From assembly GCF_900101745.1 (NCBI RefSeq), contig NZ_FNAD01000005.1:280023-344022 (forward strand): a stretch of 64,000 nt of DNA. The letters are read 5' to 3'. Within the stretch, counting starts at the first letter, position 1; every line of letters starts with the position of its first letter. The translations under genes and the position numbers were made by a program. The stretch is from Glycomyces harbinensis. GTDB lineage: Bacteria; Actinomycetota; Actinomycetes; Mycobacteriales; Micromonosporaceae. The notes below the pieces were generated by a model. It was not told the origin of the DNA and did not search any database. It was given only the letters and a program-made list of their open reading frames with translations. This document shows positions 1 to 7,495 of the stretch, piece after piece.

Positions 1-114
1 CAGGGATGAAAGATTTACTCAGCGAGGTCGGTCGCTCCAGACCTTGGCCGCTGGACCGCCGTCCACCCACGCCGTCACTGTGAGGCGCACCAGACAAGCG
101 CATGCGAGAGGCCG

Positions 115-430
115 TTGCAGAGAGGCAGGGCCTCGACCTCGGACCGGCCCCGGCTCGATGAAGCGGTCGCGACGGTGGCACCGTTCCTGGAACTGCTCGC
201 ACGGCCCCGTGCACTCTACGAGTCGTTCTCCGAGGACGAGCGGAAAACCTCAACACGATCTGCTTTACCTGCCTCCACCTGGACACCGACGCTGACCGAC
301 GGGCCAGGGTGATCAGGGGTGGGGTTTCGGAGTCCATCGCGCCGCTCATCGCGTTCAGGGACCGGGAACGCCGAAACGGCACCTGCCCGGAGGCTGGTGC
401 CGCTTTCTCTAAGGGTCAGCGTTCAAGTCT
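115..430 (+). pseudogene. Decayed 3' end of a serine recombinase
   Basis: Pieces in two forward frames read like the C-terminal coil of a large serine recombinase. One frame gives DEAVATVAPFLELLARPRA and YESFSEDERK; after a shift another gives SESIAPLIAFRDRERR. In actinomycete recombinases this region normally reads as a helix, then an N-Q-x-F-F-x-x-I/L-Y stretch, then EPFAxL. No single frame is open across it and the catalytic domain is absent, being lost or lying left of the window. It runs directly into the first helix-turn-helix remnant at 441, which fits the end of an integrated element. The assignment rests on remembered family resemblance. Confidence 0.4.
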
Positions 431-440
431 GAACCCTGTG

Positions 441-745
441 GTGGAGGTACTTAACGCTTATTCGCACACGTTTCCGCAGTTCAGGGCCCTGCGATCCGAC
501 CTGGCGAACCATGCGAAACCCAACACGAAAAGCCAGAGATGCAGTTCGGGTGCCGTAACTCCGGTGCGGCCGGCACCGCGTCCGCTCCGCAAACGCCTGG
601 CCCCGCAGGACCGGCAACGAGCCATCGAAACTACTTCGCCGAGGCACTCCAGAAGGACCTCGCCACGCGGTATGAGCTCGGCCTTTCGAGTGTGAAGACC
701 ATCCTCCGCGAGGCTGGGGCTCGGAAGTACACGCTGCGGACATGA
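441..745 (+). pseudogene. Frameshifted small HTH protein, copy A
   Basis: The start of this stretch reads VEVLNAYSHTFPQFRALRSD in one frame, and the end reads EALQKDLATRYELGLSSVK in the next. Both halves match the intact paralogue at 5958-6284 almost residue for residue. Comparison places a one-base deletion near 628, so the helix-turn-helix end is out of frame with the N-terminus. Homology between the copies begins exactly at the hexamer GTGGAG, which is also the 3' end of the tRNA-Ala at 9130-9202. It is probably the remnant of an accessory DNA-binding protein of an integrated element, possibly an excisionase-like factor. The function is inferred only. Confidence 0.6.
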
Positions 746-862
746 CCGAGCGTTATCGCCGCCCGGTCCCGGCCGACCGGGTGGCGAGAGCCTGCGCCGG
801 CAGCGCCGGGCCTCGCGAGACCCGTCATATCGGTGCTGGTACGGCGGCGGAAGTTCGTGATG

Positions 863-1575
863 TCATGACGGCTGGTGGTCGCCGCGTCGCTGGTAGTGGG
901 ATCGGCGGGCTTGCTCGTTGTGGTCGCATATCCACTCGGACCAGTGATTGTGAAAGTCGTCGTGGTGGACGGCGCGGGTGATCTCGCCGTAGAGGCAGGC
1001 GAGGCCGGTCAGTGTCAAGCGGCTGCCGGCGGCCTGGGCCCGTTGGTGGGCGATCGCGGTCGCGCAGGCCGCGACGAGGGCGAGGGTGATCCAGCGGCGG
1101 ACCGAGATCCAAGTGCGCATTTGGTGCTCGTCGAGTCCGAAGCAGCCCTTGGCGTCTTGAAAGGTGGTCTCGATCGGCCCGCGGAGCCCGGCGATGCGGA
1201 TCAGCCGAGCGAGCCCGGCGCCGGTGGCGGCCTCGGGCAGGAAGGTCAGGTAGTAGGCGTACTCGTCCTTGCGGCGGTTCCATCTGACCAGGAGCCCTCG
1301 TTCGCCTGCGGCCCCGGCCGAGTCGAGGGCGAGGTAGCCCCAGGCGTAGACCCGCTGCCCGCGGGAACCGGCCCCGGCAGAGCGGTCGGACCAGTTCCGG
1401 GTCGGAATGGCCTCGGCGAGGTGTTCGACCCGCTCGGCCTCGATCGCGGGATCGGTCCGAGCCTGGTGGTCTTTGCCGACTTCGCGCACGTAGGCGATGC
1501 CCTCAGATTCGGCGGTGGCCCGCAGCGGCTCCGACCTGCCGTAGACGGCGTCAACGGCGAGGGCCGTCGCAGTGA
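863..1575 (-). pseudogene. IS701-like transposase, C-terminal remnant
   Basis: The minus strand is open from about 1575 down to the stop at 863. It includes AVDAVYGRSEPLRATAESEG, then RGPIETTFQDAKGCFGLDEH and WISVRRWITLALVAACATAI. This arrangement (an IExxFQxAKxxxGLDxHQ-like motif followed by a W-x-R-WITLAL helix) is that of IS701/IS4-type DDE transposases. The conserved Glu of the catalytic triad lies in the FQDAKG region. The N-terminal half with the first Asp is missing, and the break falls where the resistance-type nucleotidyltransferase on the other strand begins, so one insertion or deletion truncated both. No inverted repeats could be assigned. Confidence 0.7.
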
Positions 1576-1612
1576 ACGCAGTGCTCGGCAGCTTCGGCTG
1601 ATCGGTGAAACG

Positions 1613-2107
1613 GTGGCGATCGCGAAGACCCTCGGGGTGGAGATCTGGCTCCGCGGGGGCTGGGCCATGGACCTCTTAATCGGCGAGCCCACGCGAGACC
1701 ATGAAGACATCGACTGGTTCGCCTGGTCGGCGGATGCCGCGACGCTGACCCGCGGGCTGTTGCGTTCCGGCTATGAACCCCTGTCCGGTCCAGCTGCTGG
1801 CCAGCAGCTCGATTTCGGCAAGCAGGGTGAGGAGAGCAGTTTCGCGCTCTTGGACAAGGACCGGCTCGATCGCGTGGTGGTCGCCGGCGGCCCCTGGGCC
1901 GGGGAACGGTGGCCCGAAGACATGCTTGAGGGTTCGTCCGGCCGTATCGGTGCGCTGCGATGCGGGATCATCAGTCCCCGCAGCCAGATCGAGATCAAGC
2001 AGATGATGCCGGTCTGGGCACTGGGCCGGCCTCGTCGCAAGAAGGACGCCGATGACATCACCCGCCTGGCGGCGGTCCTGCAAGAGCAGCACATTTGCCC
2101 ACAGTGA
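1613..2107 (+). CDS. Aminoglycoside/lincosamide-type nucleotidyltransferase, 5' end damaged
   Basis: The protein is a small DNA polymerase beta-like nucleotidyltransferase of the ANT(2'')/LinA type, which adenylylates antibiotics. The motif WLRGGWAMDLLIGEPTRDHE followed by DIDWF gives the usual acidic metal-binding residues. The family normally begins with a short helix reading like RQLRLIGETV, and that helix is present here (from about 1586), but no ATG, GTG or TTG precedes it in frame before sequence antisense to the IS701-like remnant. The first in-frame start is GTG 1613, giving 164 residues without that helix. It may use this start or be a pseudogene. A GNAT gene follows after 95 bases. 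Substrate unknown. Confidence 0.6.
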   Translation: MAIAKTLGVEIWLRGGWAMDLLIGEPTRDHEDIDWFAWSADAATLTRGLLRSGYEPLSGPAAGQQLDFGKQGEESSFALLDKDRLDRVVVAGGPWAGERWPEDMLEGSSGRIGALRCGIISPRSQIEIKQMMPVWALGRPRRKKDADDITRLAAVLQEQHICPQ

Positions 2108-2202
2108 GCCCCAGCCCGACCCGCCAGCCCGTCACACAACGAACTTCCGCCGCCGTACTAGGCCGTTCGGATCGCTTTCACGGTGGCGGTAGGTTGTCTG
2201 CC

Positions 2203-2751
2203 ATGCCTGAACTCGGACCTGTTGCCTGGCCGCCCGACCCGATCAAGACCGAGCGGCTCGTGCTTCGCGAGCCCGAGGTGGGAGACAGGGCGGCGATCAT
2301 CGAGCTGTTCACCTCCCCAGAGGTGGGCGTTTACATCGGCGGCCCTCGACCGCGTGAGGAGTTCGAGCGTGCGATGCCCCAGGTCCCAAAGCGGCGCCCT
2401 GGCCTGTTCGTGGTCGATCTCGACGGGGCGATGATCGGGATCGTCACGCTCGACCGTCGCGATCCCGAACATCAGGTCCACGTCCGCCCGGGGGCCTCGG
2501 AGGTTGAGCTGGGGTACATGTTTCTGCCGCAGGCGTGGGGACGCGGGTACGCTGCCGAGGCGTGCGTGGCCGCACTGGAGTGGTGCGCCCGAGCGCTGCC
2601 CGGCGAGCCGGTAGTGCTCACGACGCAGACCGCCAACGAGCCCTCGTTGCGCCTGGCGGCGAAGCTGGGGTTCACCGTAGTGAAGCGGTTCGAGGAATGG
2701 GACGCCGAACAGTGGTTCGGCGTCTGGACCCCGCTCACGTCGTCCGATTGA
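2203..2751 (+). CDS. GNAT family N-acetyltransferase
   Basis: This 182-aa protein has the RimJ/RimL-type GNAT fold. It opens with the typical IKTERLVLREPEVGD beta strand and carries the acetyl-CoA binding loop QAWGRGYAAEA (Q/R-x-x-G-x-G/A) near residue 108, then NEPSLRLAAKLGF, the usual C-terminal helix. It transfers acetyl from acetyl-CoA to an amine, but the substrate cannot be read from sequence. ATG 2203 was chosen over upstream in-frame codons because the conserved N-terminus begins there; only a weak purine stretch precedes it. Next to a resistance-type nucleotidyltransferase and IS remnants, it may belong to a small mobile resistance cargo. That link is an inference. Confidence 0.8.
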   Translation: MPELGPVAWPPDPIKTERLVLREPEVGDRAAIIELFTSPEVGVYIGGPRPREEFERAMPQVPKRRPGLFVVDLDGAMIGIVTLDRRDPEHQVHVRPGASEVELGYMFLPQAWGRGYAAEACVAALEWCARALPGEPVVLTTQTANEPSLRLAAKLGFTVVKRFEEWDAEQWFGVWTPLTSSD

Positions 2752-2796
2752 GCGAGGCGGACCGGCGATCGCGCGGGCCCGCTTGAACGGGATGAC

Positions 2797-3009
2797 TTAG
2801 CAGGGATTCAGCGACCCGTACCGCTCGGGCAGGTCACGCCAGGGCGCACCGGTCCGCAGCTTCCACAAGATCGCGTTGATCACCGTGCGGTGGTCACTCC
2901 ACTGCCCGCCACGCCCGCCATTGGCGGGCAGCAGCGGCTCGATCTGCCGCCAAGCGGCCTCAGCCAACTCACCACGACCAGGCACAAGGCGATGGTCCCC
3001 CAACCACAA
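2797..3009 (-). pseudogene. IS5-type transposase N-terminal fragment
   Basis: The 70 residues include GELAEAAWRQIEPLLPANGG and WRDLPERYG, the N-terminal DUF4096-like domain of IS5-group transposases (typically LTDAAWxxIxPLLP and GAPWRDLPERYGPW). The frame stops just after ERYG, before any catalytic residue, so this is a 5' fragment only. The cut lies about 20 bases from the 3' end of the next transposase, consistent with one element landing in or recombining with another. Confidence 0.75.
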
Positions 3010-3027
3010 CCATTCACAGGACAGGCC

Positions 3028-3876
3028 CTAGTCCGGAAGACGGGTCGTGACACCGCCGCACCGGAAGTTCAAGAAGCACCCGCCAGCCTGGTATGAGATC
3101 CGCCAGGGGTCGAGACTGACCTTGTCGAGGCATGCGAAGCGGACTTTGAGGTCGGCGTTGGCCTTCTCGGCCAGGGCGCGAAGCGCCCCGTGTAGCCGGT
3201 TGTAGGAGCGCTGTACTTCGGTGAGACTGCCACCCTTGGGTTTCTTGTGCGGAGCTCGGACCGCGGGGAAGTCGCGGAGCTTCTCGTACCCGAGGTAGAC
3301 CAGGACCAGCAGGTGTTGCTCTTGGGGCACGCCGATGTTGAGCAAGGCGATCTCGTCCTCGACACCAGTGCGGTGGGCGGCGGTCGAATCGTGTTCGCGA
3401 CCGGGCCGCGCGTCGCCGATCCACAGTGGGAACCCGTCTGGGGTGGACAGGACCTGCAGGTTGGCGCCGTGACGGTGATGCTTTCCCGAGTAGAACCGAT
3501 CGCAGCCCTCGCTGGGGCCTTCGACCTTGACCCGGTTGGTGGGGATGAGGGTGCCGTCCAAGCCGATGTGAGCGTCCCCGACGGATCGAGCGGCGTCGAT
3601 CGCGTCGTGCAGGGTCGGCGCGCACGCGGCGAGCACTTCCAGGCCCTCCCACAAGTAGGTGTAGGCGGTGGTCTTGGGCAGGGCGTAGTCGCGTCCGAGC
3701 TGCTTGATCCTGATGCCGTCGATGAGGAAGCGCAGGGTGTAGACCGCGTGATTCCAGGGTGTGAGGTGGCGAGTGCCCTTGCGGGTGCCGATGGCGCGGC
3801 GGTGGGCTGCGAGTTTCGGCGATAGCCACTCAGCGGCGGCCCTGTCGACGGGCAGGACTGCGGCGTAGGTGACAAT
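3028..3876 (-). pseudogene. IS5-family DDE_4 transposase, catalytically impaired
   Basis: The product resembles the HTH plus DDE_4 transposases of the IS5 group. It has an N-terminal VTYAAVLPV start region, then LGRDYALPKTTAYTYLWEGL (HTH), then IGLDGTLIPTNR with the first catalytic Asp, and AEKAN with the final Glu. The second Asp, normally in a (L/A)DLGYEG motif, is replaced: the sequence reads VYLGYEK. The C-terminus after LDPWRI also departs from the family. No ATG, GTG or TTG lies at the expected N-terminus; the family start falls on ATT 3876-3874, and the frame continues to an ATG at 4050 through unrelated sequence. It is probably inactive. Confidence 0.7.
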
Positions 3877-4034
3877 GGCAGACCCGAAACCCCTTGGGAG
3901 AACACTGAAGTCGTAAGCAGCTCTAATATCTACCAGGGGATTTCCCTGTATCCCAACGTCTTCCAGCCACGGCCTTGCGCAACAGCTTGCTCGGAATGGC
4001 TCAGTCGCTCGCAGGCGAAGGCGCGCTCCCGAGC

Positions 4035-4538
4035 ATGAGGAAGGATGCACCGGTGATCCTCTATCGGCTTTGTCGTCTTTCGACTTCTGACGGCGAACTG
4101 GAGCTTGCCGGACCTCCGGCTGCTCTTCGTGCCCTTGCCCTGCTGCTCCGTGAGACTCAGGGGCGGGTAGAAGCGCAAGTTTCGGGCGGCGTTGTCGTTC
4201 AGGAACGGACAGAAGGACCGCTGACTGTCAGCCATCGAGGTGAGGACACGCTGCATCTTGCCGGCGGTCATCAGTATCTCGACATCGTTTGGGACGCTCT
4301 CGTCGGTGTGGCCGAGCAGGCAGAAGGCGCTGAGGATCGTGGAGTTAGTCGGCATCAGCACATCGAGTACCTGCCACCGGACGACGAGTATCGTTCGCCG
4401 GTATCTGTCCCGCTGATCATCTTGTCCGATTGGCCAGACGTCGCATTACGGACGAGCAACGCCCTGGCCTTGAGCCATCGTGCCTCAATGCGGTACGGCA
4501 AGCGCACGCATTCCAAGCAACGCAGTGCACCCGGGTAG
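4035..4538 (+). CDS. Imm32-type immunity protein
   Basis: The 167-aa product has the pattern of Imm32 immunity proteins. An N-terminal GELELAGPPAALRALALLL segment is followed by VSGGVVVQER, LDIVWDALVGVAEQ and the hallmark HIEYLPPDDEYRSPVSVPLI. Imm32 members protect cells from toxins of polymorphic toxin or contact-dependent systems by binding the toxin. The last 30 residues after DWPD look unrelated and low in complexity, so the natural C-terminus may have been lost to a frameshift. ATG 4035 sits after GAGCATGAGG-like purines. No toxin gene is adjacent, so this is either an orphan immunity gene or the remains of a toxin cassette. The function follows from family knowledge; the assignment is moderate. 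Confidence 0.5.
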   Translation: MRKDAPVILYRLCRLSTSDGELELAGPPAALRALALLLRETQGRVEAQVSGGVVVQERTEGPLTVSHRGEDTLHLAGGHQYLDIVWDALVGVAEQAEGAEDRGVSRHQHIEYLPPDDEYRSPVSVPLIILSDWPDVALRTSNALALSHRASMRYGKRTHSKQRSAPG

Positions 4539-4694
4539 CGACGTTCTCAATCGCCCCCACCCCCGCAAACTCACTCATCGCGCATGACACGTTGCCGGGA
4601 ATACCTCACTGGCCCCTCGAGCTGAACTCAGACGTCCACAGGAATCGTTGCGCGCCAACCACAAACATGCACGAGGTCGTTAGAAATGGAGGTG

Positions 4695-5273
4695 TCAGTC
4701 TCCCCAGAGTTCGTTAACGGTGGCGTTGTCGTAAGCAGTCCGTGCGCTTGCTACGTGCCGTTTGGCACCATCCAAGTCATTGAGAGCCCGAGCCAGCAGG
4801 CCGAATTGACTTTCATCAAAGAGACTAAGAGGATTGACTAGTCCTTGCTCTCTTTGCGCATTGTCGTCCTGAATGTCGTACCCATGGTGTTTAAAGATCG
4901 CCGCTATCTTGCCGACACGCGCTCCGCTCAGGTACTCGAACAATGCTGTCCTGATGCTGTCGTTGTCGACCTGGCTGTATCGGCTTTGGGAACTTGGCCA
5001 GCTAATCTGGCCCACGGAATCCTTTAGCTCGCCAGCAAGCGAAGTGGCCTCAGTTTCGAGTTCGGATCGCAGTTGTCGGACACCCTCTGCCCCCAAGGAC
5101 CTCGTGACGTCCGGTTGACCCTGAGCCACTGTCTTCGCGAAAGCATCAAGTCTGCCGGGTAGCTCCTCCGCAACGTAGGCGAGGCACGCCCTCTTGAACT
5201 CATCTGCGTTCGCTTGAGCGGCGACTTCGTCGTCCAGGGCTTCTTCTAGCATCCTGGCTGTCTCATCGGTCAT
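4695..5273 (-). CDS. Hypothetical helical protein
   Basis: A 192-residue protein (199 if ATG 5294 is used) begins MTDETARMLEEALDDEVAAQ and is predicted by eye to be almost wholly alpha-helical. It has charged heptad-like stretches near residues 5-60 and a less charged C-terminal half containing YLSGARVGKIAAIFKHHGYD. No signal peptide, membrane segment or enzyme motif is seen. Base composition is clearly lower in GC than the core genes, and rare codons such as AGA, ATA-like and TTG are used, so it was probably acquired horizontally. It stands alone between the Imm32 gene and a degenerate stretch. I do not recognise the family. Confidence 0.6.
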   Translation of the reverse strand: MTDETARMLEEALDDEVAAQANADEFKRACLAYVAEELPGRLDAFAKTVAQGQPDVTRSLGAEGVRQLRSELETEATSLAGELKDSVGQISWPSSQSRYSQVDNDSIRTALFEYLSGARVGKIAAIFKHHGYDIQDDNAQREQGLVNPLSLFDESQFGLLARALNDLDGAKRHVASARTAYDNATVNELWGD

Positions 5274-5926
5274 GCACGCATTGTAGATAATCACCCTGAC
5301 AGGCTTGCGGTACAGCAGCTTTCCGCAACAACCGGCATGACTGGGGATGTCTCAAGCCAACCGTGACCAGGCTCGATACACCCTGGTTGGCCCGGGACAA
5401 CCCTGCTGGCAGCAGCTCGGTTCGAGGAGGCGTTCCGCCGCCAATGGGATGCAGCGGCAAATGCGCATAAATAGGCTTCGCGATGAGAGTTCTGGCCGGA
5501 ACCCTTGGCCGGGAACCCCACCGGGCCCGCGGTCCAGGGAGGTTGCGGTCAGTCCCTGCGGGCCGCCCTGTCGCGGGTCGCGTGTAGCGCGCGCCCGGCC
5601 CCGGCCAATGAACCTCTTCAACTTCAGCTTCGGGTCGGCTGAGAGCTTCGCGTCCCGCAGCTCGTCACGAAGATCCGACAGCGCTTGGGAGAGGGGGAGA
5701 TTCGCCGTGCATCCACGCTACCGACACCCACCCGATTCCACGACCCCCGAACAGGCCACACCACCCGAACGAGCAGACCAGGAGCACGGAACCCACAACC
5801 CCACGAGACACGTGGCGACACAATCGGACAGCAAAGTCCATCCTGCAACACAGTCCACAACAGAACAATACGGGAATGCCCGACCCGGCTCCTCGCGTCC
5901 GCAAACCACAAGCGCCACAACAGCAA
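5274..5926. other. Degenerate intergenic stretch
   Basis: About 650 bases hold no convincing gene. On the minus strand near 5630-5700 one frame reads LSQALSDLRDELRDAKLSAD, which resembles the opening of a trypsin-co-occurring (trypco2) domain, but it has no start codon and the sequence after about 25 residues is unrelated, so it is at most a remnant. The rest, especially 5720-5920, is A- and C-rich on the plus strand and unlike the surrounding coding sequence. Confidence 0.4.
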
Positions 5927-5961
5927 ACATGAGCGGTCATCAACCTGATGACCGCTCATGT
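5927..5961. promoter_or_regulatory. Perfect 16-bp hairpin at the start of the HTH gene
   Basis: Positions 5927-5942 and 5946-5961 are exact reverse complements separated by the trinucleotide ACC. The right arm contains the ATG at 5958 that can start the small HTH gene. The palindrome could be an operator for that DNA-binding protein, a transcript hairpin that hides the start codon, or part of a recombination site. A second copy with a 12-bp stem lies at 9081-9107 next to the tRNA. Confidence 0.7.
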
Positions 5962-5984
5962 ACACAATGTCCGATTCAGTGGAG
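5931..5984 (+). repeat. 54-bp attachment-like direct repeat, copy 1
   Basis: This copy matches 9081-9134 at 49 of 54 positions; all five differences fall in the ten bases 5961-5970. It contains the palindrome centred at 5944 and ends in CCGATTCAGTGGAG. In the other copy the last five bases (TGGAG) are the 3' end of tRNA-Ala. Here the sequence continues into the HTH reading frame. The pair looks like the two ends of an integrated 3.15-kb segment. Confidence 0.75.
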
Positions 5985-6284
5985 GTACTGAACGCGTATC
6001 CGAACACGTTTCCGCTGGTCAAAGCGTTGCGATCCGACCTGTCGAACCATGCGAAACCCGACACGAAAAGCCAGGAACGCAGTCCAGGTCGCAAATCTTC
6101 TGTTCGGACGGAACCGCGTCCGCTCCGCAAACGACTGGACCCCAGGGACCGCCAACGACTCATCGCAGAGTACCTCGCCGGGGCTCTGCAGAAGGAACTT
6201 GCCACGCGATACGGCATTGGTCTCTCGAGCGTGAAGACCGTGCTTCGAGAAGCTGATGCGAAGAAGCACACGGCCCGCCTCTGA
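5958..6284 (+). CDS. Small HTH protein, copy B (intact)
   Basis: The 108-aa product reads SVEVLNAYPNTFPLVKALRS at the N-terminus and ends in a helix-turn-helix, LQKELATRYGIGLSSVKTVL, with a basic tail. It is the intact form of the frameshifted copy A (441-745). Starts at 5958 or 5967 are possible, neither with a clear ribosome binding site; the start lies in the right arm of a 16-bp palindrome, which suggests autoregulation. Its position at the boundary of an att-like repeat fits a recombination directionality or accessory factor of an integrated element. It could equally be a simple repressor. The function is inferred from context. Confidence 0.65.
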   Translation: MYTMSDSVEVLNAYPNTFPLVKALRSDLSNHAKPDTKSQERSPGRKSSVRTEPRPLRKRLDPRDRQRLIAEYLAGALQKELATRYGIGLSSVKTVLREADAKKHTARL

Positions 6285-6302
6285 ACACCTGGCGGCGAGC
6301 GC

Positions 6303-6737
6303 TCACGACTGTCCCGCTCGCTTCGAGGCTCGCCGTGCGGCGATGGACGCGGCCGCGAGGAAGCCGACCGTGACATAGAAGAACATGAAGCCGCTGGGCC
6401 CTGCCAGCCAGATGCAGCCCGAGCACCAAAGGAACAGCACCGCCGCGATGCCGACGTGCAGCGGCTCGCGCCGCCGCCCCGCCTTGATGATGAGCAGGCC
6501 CGCCAACAGCCCGGGAACCACGATCCCGCCCGGCAGGGCCCAGAAGATCGCGACCGACTCCATGTCGGGCTCCGCGGTGCGCAGCGACCCGCCGATCCAG
6601 TCGCCCCAGGGCGCTTGAGGAACGAAGACCAGGGTGTGGAGCACGGCGATGACGATAAGCGACCACCCTGCGAGAGAGGTCAGCCGCCCCGCGGCCGCGG
6701 ACGAGGTTCGAGTGCGCTGTGGTTCGGTGTCGATCAT
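6303..6737 (-). CDS. DUF6463-like four-helix membrane protein
   Basis: The 144-aa product has four hydrophobic segments: about residues 23-43 (WSLIVIAVLHTLVFVPQA), 68-85, 95-112 and 115-132. A short polar N-terminus precedes them and an Arg/Lys-rich tail follows (RRASKRAGQS). This matches the small DUF6463 family of actinobacterial inner-membrane proteins, for which no function is known. ATG 6737 is the only sensible start. It is convergent with the upstream HTH gene (19-base gap) and lies within the att-bracketed segment, so it is likely cargo. Confidence 0.65.
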   Translation of the reverse strand: MIDTEPQRTRTSSAAAGRLTSLAGWSLIVIAVLHTLVFVPQAPWGDWIGGSLRTAEPDMESVAIFWALPGGIVVPGLLAGLLIIKAGRRREPLHVGIAAVLFLWCSGCIWLAGPSGFMFFYVTVGFLAAASIAARRASKRAGQS

Positions 6738-7201
6738 GACCCCGAGCGTATGGGGGCCCCAGTGGCGGCGCCTCCCCTTGCGGAGCTATCCGACTCCCCC
6801 GCCAGGGGGAATCAGCGTTGCGACTCGAACCGGAGCGCCACCGCGCCCCAGGGAAGAACCTTGCGGCCCACGGGTTCCAGGCCGAGAGGCTGGGAGAGAC
6901 CGGTGAGAAAGGGTTTCACCAAAGCGTCAGAGCGAAGTTGAGCTTGACTCAAGCCCCAATCCGTCAAAGCGCAATTTCGTCATGCCTGGAACTCGCCCAC
7001 GCCCCGGGCGATCCACCGTCGATGGCCTCGATCAGAGTCCACACCGCTTCACAGAAGAGCGCGGATTCCGAGACCCTGCCTCAGATTGACACCGGCAGAT
7101 ACCGTGAGTTCGCGGTTGCAGGACTGTCCGTGTTCGGAACCGACCCCTTAGGTATTCGAACCCGAACTTGCTTCACCTGGTCAGAGGCGATGTGACTCAA
7201 A
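6738..7201. other. Non-coding stretch with no clear feature
   Basis: About 460 bases hold short open frames but none with family resemblance, a ribosome binding site or strand-consistent codon use. Near 7138-7170 there is a TTCGAA-containing stretch resembling a tRNA T-arm, without the rest of a tRNA. Nothing firm can be called. Confidence 0.4.
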
Positions 7202-7486
7202 ATGGTGGAGCTGGCAACGGCCTACTTGAACCCATCACCCCAGATCAGCGGACACGCAAACCAGCTCCCTGACCTGTTCAACCGTCCCGCCCACAATCCT
7301 GACCCCGCGCCAGCACCCCAAACAGCCGTCACCGCCTGGGCGCTGAACCGTCGCCTGTCCGGTGACGTCAGAAGCGCCATCGTGACCGCTCACCTTGAGG
7401 GTGTCCGACAACAGGTCCTTGCGGACCGCTACGAGGTCAGTCTCTCCAGCATCAAGCGTCTGCTCCGCACCGCGCGAGGTGCCTGA
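7202..7486 (+). CDS. Small HTH protein, copy C (divergent)
   Basis: This 94-aa protein starts MVELATAYLNPSPQISGHA and ends in LEGVRQQVLADRYEVSLSSI followed by KRLLRTARGA. The layout is that of copies A and B: a VE-leading N-terminus, a proline-rich middle, then a C-terminal helix-turn-helix with the same LADRYxVSLSSxK pattern. Like them, its frame opens on the hexamer GTGGAG (7206). Identity outside the HTH is low, so it is an older or different member. It lies nine bases from the stop of the convergent abiEii gene. A role as a DNA-binding accessory protein of a mobile element is inferred. Confidence 0.6.
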   Translation: MVELATAYLNPSPQISGHANQLPDLFNRPAHNPDPAPAPQTAVTAWALNRRLSGDVRSAIVTAHLEGVRQQVLADRYEVSLSSIKRLLRTARGA

Positions 7487-7495
7487 TGCTCGGTC

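Noticed and set aside
875..2107. A single 410-aa forward reading frame
   Set aside because: Its first 230 codons are antisense to a recognisable IS701-like transposase. Only the part from about 1586 has family resemblance on the plus strand.
5624..6376. A 250-aa minus-strand frame
   Set aside because: It crosses the palindrome, the HTH gene and a membrane gene in antisense and has Ser/Arg-rich shadow composition.
7138..7170. Possible tRNA remnant
   Set aside because: Only a TTCGAA T-loop-like piece is present. Stems do not pair and no anticodon arm is found.
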